Positions 1 to 5,619 of a stretch of 7,009 nucleotides of DNA are shown piece after piece. Source of the DNA: Burkholderiales bacterium (GTDB lineage: Bacteria; Pseudomonadota; Gammaproteobacteria; Burkholderiales; Casimicrobiaceae). The translations under genes and the position numbers were made by a program. The number at the start of each line of letters is the position of its first letter. Position 1 is the first letter of the stretch. Location: contig JAICVH010000121.1 of NCBI GenBank assembly GCA_025935435.1, positions 1-7,009 on the forward strand, in the 5' to 3' direction. The notes under the pieces are model-generated. The model did not search any database and had not been told where the DNA came from. It worked only from the letters and a program-made list of their open reading frames with translations.

Positions 1-2
1 AG

Positions 3-119
3 AGCCTGACGACCATAGCCCGCTGGAACCACCCCTTCCCATCCCGAACAGGACCGTGAAACGGCGGCGCGCCGATGATAGTACGGATTGCCCGTGCGAA
101 AGTAGGTCATTGTCAGGCA
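3..119 (+). rRNA. rrf: 5S ribosomal RNA
   Basis: This is a complete 5S rRNA, a component of the large ribosomal subunit. Helix I closes with GCCTGAC at 4-10 against GTCAGGC at 112-118. The conserved core CCCATCCCGAACAGGACCGTGAAAC, in two parts around 38-62, and the segments GCCGATGATAGT and CGAAAGTAGG are all present. Helix II is intact: CCGCTG at 20-25 pairs with CGGCGG at 62-67, with one G-U pair. From memory, these bases differ on both sides from the usual Burkholderia GAGTCG/CGACTC pair, so the change is compensatory. The wording CCATAGC...CCACCCCTTCCCATCCCGAACAGGACCG is typical of Betaproteobacteria. It marks the 3' end of an rRNA operon whose 16S and 23S genes would lie upstream of the window. 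The exact ends are uncertain by one to three bases. Confidence 0.97.
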
Positions 120-132
120 CCCCTTCTCACCC

Positions 133-160
133 AAGGCCCGATCAACCGATCGGGCCTTTC
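133..160 (+). terminator. Intrinsic terminator of the rRNA operon
   Basis: An 11-bp perfect inverted repeat, AAGGCCCGATC at 133-143 and GATCGGGCCTT at 148-158, encloses a 4-base loop (AACC). A short T run follows (TTTC, then GCGTTT). It begins 14 bases after the 5S rRNA, where an rrn terminator is expected. On the opposite strand the hairpin is not followed by a T run, so it is probably one-directional. Confidence 0.88.
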
Positions 161-220
161 GCGTTTCACTGAGCTCGATCGCACAAGCGGGCGCGTTCGC
201 ATTCCGTGTCATCTATCCTT

Positions 221-224
221 AGGG
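221..224 (+). promoter_or_regulatory. Probable ribosome binding site for the GT2 gene
   Basis: AGGG lies 5 bases before the ATG at 230. The in-frame GTG at 206 and the ATG at 257 have no comparable purine-rich site, so this motif favours 230 as the start. The spacing is slightly short, so the support is moderate. I see no convincing -35/-10 pair between the rRNA terminator and this site. Confidence 0.45.
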
Positions 225-229
225 CTCCG

Positions 230-1258
230 ATGGAAGCGATCGCCGATCTTCCGAGCATGGCCGCCGCCAACGTCCCGGCCGTGCGTGCAAAGCTCGCGGT
301 TGTCATCCCCTGCTACAACGTTGCACGTCACATCCTCGGTGTTCTAAGCCGAGTCGGGCCGGAGTGTGCGCTGATCTACGTCATCGACGATGCCTGCCCC
401 GAGCATTCCGGCGATCTGGTCGAAAACCACTGCGACGACCCGCGCGTTCGCGTGGTTCGGCACGACACGAACCGCGGTGTCGGTGGTGCAGTCCTTACTG
501 GTTACCTGCACGCGATCCGCGACGGCGCGACGGTCATTGCGAAGATCGACGGCGATGGGCAAATGGCGCCGGAGCTGCTCGCTGATTTCGTAGCTCCCAT
601 CCTGCATGGGCGCGCCGATTACACGAAAGGCAACCGGTTCTACAACTTGGCGAACCTGGGGCAGATGCCGTACAGGCGCGTCGTGGGCAACGCTGCGTTG
701 TCGTTCATGACCAAGCTTTCATCCGGCTATTGGGATGTCTTCGATCCCACCAACGGCTACACGGCGATTCACGTCAACGTTGCGCGCCAGCTTCCGTTCG
801 ATCGCATCAGCAAAGGGTTCTTTTTCGAGACGGACATGCTGTTCCGCCTCAATACGCTTCGCGCCGTCGTCGTCGATATCCCGATGGCCGCCCAGTATGG
901 CGACGAGGCGAGCAATCTGCGCGTTTCGCGCGTCTTCGGCGAATTTCTGTCGAAGCACGCGCGCAATACGTTCAAGCGCATCGTCTACAACTACTTCCTT
1001 CGCGATTTCACGATCGCTTCCGTCGAACTGATCGCGGGCTTGGCGCTGCTCCTGTTCGGCACGACATACGGCATCGTCAATTGGATCGCTTCGGCACGCA
1101 TCGGCATCGAAACGCCGCCGGGGACGGTGATGCTCGCAGCGCTACCGGTGTTGCTCGGACTGCAACTGCTGCTTGCGTTCATCGGCTTCGACGTCGCCTC
1201 GACGCCTCGCCGCGTCATTCACCCGCTGCTCGGCCACCGGCGAAGCGGCGCGCGCTGA
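230..1258 (+). CDS. Family 2 glycosyltransferase, GtrB/ArnC/DPM1-like (polyprenyl-phosphate sugar transferase)
   Basis: This is a 342-residue inverting GT-A glycosyltransferase. It probably moves a sugar from a nucleotide donor to undecaprenyl phosphate at the cytoplasmic face of the inner membrane. Visible motifs are VVIPCYN at residues 24-30, the acidic pair DD at 53-54, NRGVGGAVLTGY at 81-92, the metal-binding DGD in KIDGDGQM (107-109), GNRF at 134-137, DPTNGYTAI at 172-180 and ETDMLFRL at 200-207. Two membrane helices follow, near 261-284 and 299-321, then a short basic tail. This catalytic domain plus two C-terminal helices is the GtrB architecture, and the length is normal. An in-frame GTG at 206 would add 8 residues. 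I chose the ATG at 230 because AGGG precedes it. The gene converges on the methyltransferase gene at 1142-2113 and overlaps it by 117 bp. The sugar cannot be predicted from sequence. A processive synthase is less likely. Confidence 0.9.
   Translation: MEAIADLPSMAAANVPAVRAKLAVVIPCYNVARHILGVLSRVGPECALIYVIDDACPEHSGDLVENHCDDPRVRVVRHDTNRGVGGAVLTGYLHAIRDGATVIAKIDGDGQMAPELLADFVAPILHGRADYTKGNRFYNLANLGQMPYRRVVGNAALSFMTKLSSGYWDVFDPTNGYTAIHVNVARQLPFDRISKGFFFETDMLFRLNTLRAVVVDIPMAAQYGDEASNLRVSRVFGEFLSKHARNTFKRIVYNYFLRDFTIASVELIAGLALLLFGTTYGIVNWIASARIGIETPPGTVMLAALPVLLGLQLLLAFIGFDVASTPRRVIHPLLGHRRSGAR
1142..1258. other. 117-bp codon-aligned tail-to-tail gene overlap
   Basis: The + strand GT2 and - strand methyltransferase genes share these bases, and their codons are exactly opposite each other. 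The GT2 stop TGA (1256-1258) reads as TCA (Ser286) in the methyltransferase. The methyltransferase stop TAG (1144-1142) reads as CTA (Leu) in the GT2. In this register second codon positions face each other, so NTN hydrophobic codons become NAN polar codons. The GT2 segment LLGLQLLLAF in its last membrane helix therefore becomes a Gln/Lys/Arg-rich tail in the methyltransferase. The GT2 end matches the normal family C-terminus, while the methyltransferase tail resembles no domain I know. Confidence 0.85.
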
Positions 1259-2113
1259 CGCCGGCTCCTTCTGCATGAAGAAGTAAGTCGCTGTATCTTC
1301 CGGCAGCAGCCGAAGCAGCGGCAGCGTTGCCACGGCTGCACCGTAGATGCAGGCGGCGGCGGCGCGGTTCGGCTCGGCATAACGAATGCGCTGCCACAAT
1401 CCATCCAGGGCGATCGCACGCTGCCGAATGGCATGTACAAGGTGCAGACCCGATGGCGCGAACAGACGCACGAGGCCGTCCTGCGAGAAATAGTAGCGGT
1501 GCGGCGACGGAAATCCGCATTGCCACATCCGTTCGAACGGGCGCGCAATCCCCAGATGTGCCAATCGCTTCGAAAGCCGATAAAAAAATCCGCTGTGGAC
1601 GGGCAGTGTGATGATCACGACGCCGTTCGGTTTCAATCGCTGCGCCACCGCATGCGCGGTTGACCGCGCCGCGGGAATATGTTCGAACACGTCATTGAAG
1701 ACGATGACGTCGAACGTCTCCCCCGGATGCAAGGCATCCGGGAAGTAGCCCGCACGCACCGATACGCGATCGCTCATCGGCGCGCTTCTTACGCGATCGT
1801 CCGGTTCAATGCCGACGACGTGATCGAACCGATCTGCCGCCGCGTCCAGAAACCAGCCGTGCGCCGATCCGACGTCGAGCACGCTGTGTCGCGTCGTTCC
1901 GTCGAGCCCGTGCAGCGTGTTCAACACCGCGTCGTACGCCCTTCTACGGAGCTTCACGAGCCCCGAAGCACGCGCGACCTCGTCGAGCGCGTGGCTGTCG
2001 CCCAAATTGAGGCTCGCAGAAAGCGTCGCGTGCTCGGTGCGGCAGTCGGTGCACACGAAGTGCCAAGCGGCAAGGCCGCGCACGCACGGCGCGCCGCAGA
2101 TATCGCAGTCCAT
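1142..2113 (-). CDS. SAM-dependent methyltransferase with N-terminal zinc-ribbon-like motif
   Basis: This is a 323-residue class I methyltransferase. The N-terminus has CxxC pairs at C3/C6 and C21/C24, with C10 between, which suggests a small zinc ribbon. The Rossmann part has motif I LDVGSAHG (79-86), an acidic residue ending strand 2 (E103 in VGIEPDD), motif IV FDVIVFNDVFEHI (134-146), LKPNGVVIITLP (160-171) and a final strand ATYFFMQK (275-282). This fits the Methyltransf_11/23 family often found in glycan biosynthesis clusters. The substrate is unknown, and a sugar or glycan intermediate is a guess from context. The start lies 6 bp after the flippase stop. GTAGG overlaps that stop and sits 5 bases before the ATG, so translation is probably coupled. 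Residues 286-323 are read entirely from the antisense strand of the GT2 gene and form a polar tail beyond the natural end of the fold. It is probably the last gene of the - strand unit. Confidence 0.88.
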   Translation of the reverse strand: MDCDICGAPCVRGLAAWHFVCTDCRTEHATLSASLNLGDSHALDEVARASGLVKLRRRAYDAVLNTLHGLDGTTRHSVLDVGSAHGWFLDAAADRFDHVVGIEPDDRVRSAPMSDRVSVRAGYFPDALHPGETFDVIVFNDVFEHIPAARSTAHAVAQRLKPNGVVIITLPVHSGFFYRLSKRLAHLGIARPFERMWQCGFPSPHRYYFSQDGLVRLFAPSGLHLVHAIRQRAIALDGLWQRIRYAEPNRAAAACIYGAAVATLPLLRLLPEDTATYFFMQKEPASARAASPVAEQRVNDAARRRGDVEADERKQQLQSEQHR

Positions 2114-2119
2114 CGCTGC

Positions 2120-2464
2120 CTACTTCGACGACGTGGCGATGACGACGCCGCCGATGATTACCAGGCCGCCGATGACCGTCCGAATCGTCATCGGCTCGCG
2201 CAGGACGAGCTGGCCGAGCAGCGGCACGAGCAGATAGCTCAGCGCGGCAACCGGATATGCGATTTTCAGCGGCAACACGCGGAGCACGCCGATCCAGAGA
2301 ATTGTGCAAAGCGCGTAGAGAATCAGCGCCGACATGATCGGCAGGTTCAACCAGGCCACAATGCCGTCAGCGGCGTTCGCGTTCACGCGATTGGCGCCGA
2401 GCTTGAAAAGTACCTGGCCGATCGAGAGTCCGACGACGGTGCCTAACAACAGGATCAGGGTCAT
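2120..2464 (-). CDS. Small four-helix SMR/EamA-family membrane protein, ArnE-like flippase subunit
   Basis: This is a 114-residue inner-membrane protein with four predicted helices, near residues 2-20, 37-61, 65-87 and 94-111. It carries the SMR signature LPLKIAYPVAALSYLLVPLLG (64-84) followed by LREPMTIRTVIGGLVIIGGV. The first helix has no acidic residue, whereas multidrug SMR pumps such as EmrE depend on a membrane-embedded Glu (Glu14 in EmrE). This argues against a drug pump and for the ArnE/ArnF type, which is thought to flip an undecaprenyl-phosphate-linked sugar. The adjacent GT-C transferase and nearby GtrB-like GT2 fit that role. The length is typical for the family. The start is supported by GGAG 8 bases before the ATG (2476-2473). 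It follows the GT-C gene by 56 bp and precedes the methyltransferase by 6 bp. It would act as a homodimer or with a partner not seen here. Confidence 0.82.
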   Translation of the reverse strand: MTLILLLGTVVGLSIGQVLFKLGANRVNANAADGIVAWLNLPIMSALILYALCTILWIGVLRVLPLKIAYPVAALSYLLVPLLGQLVLREPMTIRTVIGGLVIIGGVVIATSSK

Positions 2465-2520
2465 CGTTTTCGCTCCAGCCGCGATCGAAAGATTCGTTGT
2501 CGAAAGGCCTGATGGCCCGT

Positions 2521-4719
2521 TCAGAGATTGGCCACGTGCACGCTTGCGAGTGCGAGCGACAGCTCGCGTGCATCGTTCGATATGCCCAGCGTGCGTGGCG
2601 CCACGGGTCGCATTCCGGTGAATCCGATGTTATCCACGCGCCGCTCGCATGCATATTCGATCGTATAGTCGGCGAAATCGGCCGTCGGTGCGATCGTATG
2701 CCCCACGCCGCACACTTCGATAGTAAGCGAGGGTTGGCGCATCGGATCAACGACGTGAAGCCGCAGCGTCAACCGGCCGCGTAGCGGCAGCGGTTGCGGC
2801 AACGCTACCGTCGACGATGTGCCCGTCAGCCATATACCCCATGTTTCCGGGTCGTAAGCCGGATGCGCGATCGGCGCCGAACTCGCGCGCACATCGAATC
2901 GATACGTTTGCGGTCGCTCATCCGGAGGCACCGGCCGGTACGTGGCATCCACGCGGTAGATCGTCGAATCGCCCGCCGGCACGACAGGTAACTCGAACGT
3001 GGTTCCGGAACGATCGCCCAGCATCAACACCCATCGCGTGTCCGCGCCAATCCGCGCACGCGCCTCCGCCGGCGTTCGCACGACGGGTGAGCGGGACGCA
3101 AGCCTGAACGCCGCGCGGGAAGCGGCAACGGTATTCCTGCCCGAGACGATGATCCCGCGGTCGAGGTCGCCGGGATCGAAAAGTCGCTGCAGTTCGCTCA
3201 CGCCTTCGTCGCCGATTCGCGGCCGATCCTCGCGCTGCTGCAGCGTACCGCCGAGCCACGCATTGAGCAGCGACATCAGCGCCCAGCCGGCCAGGATCAA
3301 CCAGGCGACACGGCCACTCGCCTGCGCACCGGACAACGCGACGAGCAACGCGACGGCGCCGACCGCGACGAGTGTGCCCGTTCCAAACTGCAGGAAGGCG
3401 AGATCGGGAGCGTCGATGAACGTGAAAACGCAGCGTTGCGTGATGACGATGCACGCCGTCACGAACGCCGCTGCCATGGCCGCAAGAACGATGTCGATCC
3501 AATCCAATGCCCGGTCGCGCATCGCGTCGGTGCGCCCGGCCGTGACGAACACGAGCAGCGGGAGCGCGAACGAATAATATCGACCGTTGAGACGATCGAG
3601 CACGTTCGAGCCGCCGTAGATCGCATGGAAGTCGACGGTCACCACCACGGTCATCAGGACGAGCACGACGAGCGTGGCCAGCGAAAACACGCCCACTGCG
3701 TTGTGCCGACTCGTCACCATCGACAGCGTTTCCTTTCCGTGCACGACCCGCGCAATGCGATTTCGAAATCCCCGCGGCAAAACGGCTGCAACGGGAAGCG
3801 CAAGTGCCGTGATAATCGCCGCGCCATGAAGTGCGAACAATGTGGCGATCGGACCGGCATTCGCAAAACGCCAGTCGGTTTGCGCGGAATGTGCGACCAG
3901 CGTCGAATAAATCTGCACGTCGAACGCGGCAAACCAGGCACCGCCGATCACGCGCCCGGCCAGCAGCAGTACCAATACCGCTCCGGCCGCAAACGATCCG
4001 ATGTGCAGCATGGTGTTGCCAACCACCGTTGCCGACCACGGGCGCTTGGAGTCGCCGGCTTTCGAGACCATCAACCCTGCGAGGATGACGGTGGAAGCCA
4101 TGTACGCGATGCCAAGTGCCGCTGCATGCGGCTTGACGAGGAAGGCAATGCCGCCGATGCCGCCCGCGGCCAGCGCCATCAGTCCGCGTCCCGATCGTTC
4201 CGAACGGCCCGCTAACGACTCGGCAAGACTCGACAGCGCAGCGACGGACACGGCGCAAAAAACCCAGAACACCAGGATGTAGGCAGCTTCCGGCGTGAAA
4301 TACGCGCCGTACAGCGTGGGTGGCGTAATTGCGACCAGCAGGCTTGCAACCGCGGCCTGCCTACCTGGAAGTACGCGTCGTGCGATCGAGTACGCCGGGA
4401 TCGCGGCCAGCGTCAGCACGCATGCGTTGAAGACCTTCGCGATGACGTAAAAGTCGTCGGATGCCGCGAAGTACGACGCGAGCTTGAGAAAAACCAGACC
4501 GGGGACAGGGACGTAGCCGAGGGACCGGATCAGATCCCACTGCAGAAAATATTTGGAGCTCAGCAGGAACGCCGTCTCGTCGCTCAGCTGCTGCGGCAAT
4601 GAAGTGGCGGCAGTGCGAAGCAGGTTGGCGACGAGAATCAGCGCCAATGCCAACGCGTACGTTGTCGAACGGCCGTTCCATCGCAGGCGCTGCAGCACCC
4701 GCGCGCGATTCGCATTCAA
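2521..4719 (-). CDS. GT-C type integral membrane glycosyltransferase with periplasmic C-terminal domain
   Basis: This 732-residue protein has a polytopic membrane part (about residues 19-490, roughly ten to twelve helices) and a soluble C-terminal part (about 491-732). The first external loop after helix 1 carries LPQQLSDETAF (41-51). Its Asp47-Glu48 pair sits where GT-C enzymes (PMT/ArnT-like) place their acidic catalytic or metal-binding residue. Other notable segments are YFTPEAAY (140-147), FLVKPHA (193-199) and LDRLNGRYYSFALPLL (374-389). In the tail, about 494-590 looks alpha/beta. About 600-732 looks like a beta-sandwich, with ETWGIWLTG, LPQPLPLRGRLTLRLHV and a final RTLGISNDARELSLAL. 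From memory this resembles DUF7024, found at the end of similar transferases. The enzyme likely transfers a lipid-linked sugar to a surface acceptor in the periplasm. The TTG start overlaps the upstream methyltransferase stop (TTGA, 4719-4716) and no Shine-Dalgarno is visible, so translational coupling is likely. GTG at 4698 is an alternative start. Confidence 0.82.
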   Translation of the reverse strand: MNANRARVLQRLRWNGRSTTYALALALILVANLLRTAATSLPQQLSDETAFLLSSKYFLQWDLIRSLGYVPVPGLVFLKLASYFAASDDFYVIAKVFNACVLTLAAIPAYSIARRVLPGRQAAVASLLVAITPPTLYGAYFTPEAAYILVFWVFCAVSVAALSSLAESLAGRSERSGRGLMALAAGGIGGIAFLVKPHAAALGIAYMASTVILAGLMVSKAGDSKRPWSATVVGNTMLHIGSFAAGAVLVLLLAGRVIGGAWFAAFDVQIYSTLVAHSAQTDWRFANAGPIATLFALHGAAIITALALPVAAVLPRGFRNRIARVVHGKETLSMVTSRHNAVGVFSLATLVVLVLMTVVVTVDFHAIYGGSNVLDRLNGRYYSFALPLLVFVTAGRTDAMRDRALDWIDIVLAAMAAAFVTACIVITQRCVFTFIDAPDLAFLQFGTGTLVAVGAVALLVALSGAQASGRVAWLILAGWALMSLLNAWLGGTLQQREDRPRIGDEGVSELQRLFDPGDLDRGIIVSGRNTVAASRAAFRLASRSPVVRTPAEARARIGADTRWVLMLGDRSGTTFELPVVPAGDSTIYRVDATYRPVPPDERPQTYRFDVRASSAPIAHPAYDPETWGIWLTGTSSTVALPQPLPLRGRLTLRLHVVDPMRQPSLTIEVCGVGHTIAPTADFADYTIEYACERRVDNIGFTGMRPVAPRTLGISNDARELSLALASVHVANL
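4716..4719 (-). other. TTGA start/stop overlap between methyltransferase and GT-C genes
   Basis: Read on the - strand, TTGA holds the TTG start of the membrane glycosyltransferase and the TGA stop of the methyltransferase. No purine-rich ribosome binding site lies just upstream (the preceding bases are AAGCCTTTGCG). Initiation probably depends on ribosomes finishing the methyltransferase, which ties the amounts of the two proteins together. Confidence 0.6.
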
Positions 4720-5588
4720 CGCAAAGGCTTGCGCGCGGCGAAGTACATGATGTACGCCGCCTCGGGATCATCGACGATCGCATTGCCGAGCACGAAGTCC
4801 TCGTAATGGAACACACCGGTGGACTGCGTGAGCGGCATCTCGCACACGCCGTGCGCTTCGACGATGTCGAATCCGCTCGCGACGAGCATGTCGCGCAACT
4901 CGCCGACCGAGTATTCGTGCTTGTGCTCGGGATGAATGAAGCCTCCACCGATCGCGCGCGTATGCAGCGCGGTGATGGCCCGATTGGGTGTGTCGAGGCA
5001 GAAGCGTCCGCCGGGTGCGAGTACGCGAAACACCTCGGTGCACATGCGCGCGCCCGCGTCCTTGTCGACGTGTTCGATGCTCTGGCCCGACCACGCGAGG
5101 TCGAATTCGGCATCGGCGAACGCGTCGAGGTGCGTCATGTCGCCGGCGTGAACGTGGATGCCGGGCGCGTCGCGTGGCGCGAAGCGCGCGTCGCGATACA
5201 GCGCATGGCGCTCATCCGGCGCGAGATCGACCATGACCATCCGGTGAAACGGATGCGCATAGCCCATATCGACGAGCGGGGAGTTGATCCCCCCGAGATC
5301 GATGATGCGCTCGGCGGGCGGAAGCAGCCGGCGCACCATGATTTGCCGTGCACGGTTGATCAGGCCGAGATGCGCGGCTACCTTGTTCGCGAGGAGCCGG
5401 TTGGTGAACTCGGATGAACCGATCAGTTCAACGAGCAGGGCGAACGCGTCGTAGCTGCCTTCCGAAATTCGCCGGGAGAGCGCGGCCTCGGCCTGCGGCT
5501 CGATCGGCCGTCCGAGCGTCGTTTCGAACAACGTCCGCGCGGCGGCGAGGGAATCGAGCGCGTCATGCGGTTCGGCCATGCGCCGCAT
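4716..5588 (-). CDS. SAM-dependent methyltransferase with DUF4214-like N-terminal helical domain
   Basis: This is a 290-residue class I methyltransferase. The core shows motif I IIDLGGINSP (95-104, a variant with fewer glycines than the usual DxGxGxG), strand-2 acidic D121 in MVMVDLAPDE, HAGDMTHL (147-154), motif IV FDLAWSGQSIEHV (162-174) and LAPGGRFCLDTPNR (190-203). These fit Methyltransf_11. The N-terminus, residues 14-62, includes LFETTLGRPIEPQ and a closing LIGSSEF. It resembles a DUF4214 repeat, a helical module common in extracellular and glycan-related proteins, so this is an uncommon fusion. ATG at 5588 lies 31 bp after the discoidin gene stop, and ATG at 5579 (287 residues) is equally possible. 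Neither has a clear Shine-Dalgarno. The frame is open further upstream to 5756, but that stretch overlaps the discoidin domain and is Arg/Ser-rich, so it is not used. The substrate is unknown, and a role in modifying a surface glycan precursor is inferred from context. Confidence 0.85.
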   Translation of the reverse strand: MRRMAEPHDALDSLAAARTLFETTLGRPIEPQAEAALSRRISEGSYDAFALLVELIGSSEFTNRLLANKVAAHLGLINRARQIMVRRLLPPAERIIDLGGINSPLVDMGYAHPFHRMVMVDLAPDERHALYRDARFAPRDAPGIHVHAGDMTHLDAFADAEFDLAWSGQSIEHVDKDAGARMCTEVFRVLAPGGRFCLDTPNRAITALHTRAIGGGFIHPEHKHEYSVGELRDMLVASGFDIVEAHGVCEMPLTQSTGVFHYEDFVLGNAIVDDPEAAYIMYFAARKPLR

Positions 5589-5619
5589 TGTACGAACAAA
5601 GTTGCGCCCGCCGTCGTCG

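Noticed and set aside
160..229. Candidate promoter for the GT2 gene (TATCCT at 214-219)
   Set aside because: There is no -35-like hexamer at 16-18 bp spacing. The nearest candidate (TTCGCA at 196-201) is only 12 bp away.
75..347. 90-codon + strand reading frame across the 5S rRNA end
   Set aside because: It begins inside the 5S rRNA, crosses the terminator hairpin and runs out of frame into the glycosyltransferase gene. Its composition is not protein-like.
1679..2446. 255-codon + strand frame opposite the methyltransferase and flippase genes
   Set aside because: It is antisense to two well-supported genes and extremely rich in Arg, His, Asp and Ala, which is typical of a shadow frame in GC-rich DNA.
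2465..2520. GGCC-ATCA-GGCC near 2505-2516 as a terminator between the GT-C and flippase genes
   Set aside because: The stem is only 4 bp and there is no T run in the transcript direction. The 56-bp gap more likely carries only the flippase ribosome binding site.
3436..4215. 259-codon + strand frame opposite the GT-C gene
   Set aside because: Its composition is Arg/His/Asp-rich antisense, with no start context and no recognisable motif.
2918..4258. 446-codon - strand frame overlapping the GT-C gene
   Set aside because: It is in another frame of the same strand, dominated by Arg, Ala, Gly and Cys, with no domain-like segment. The GT-C frame has clear membrane helices and motifs.
4599..5417. 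272-codon + strand frame opposite the first methyltransferase
   Set aside because: It is antisense to a gene with clear SAM-binding motifs. The apparent length reflects low stop frequency in GC-rich DNA.
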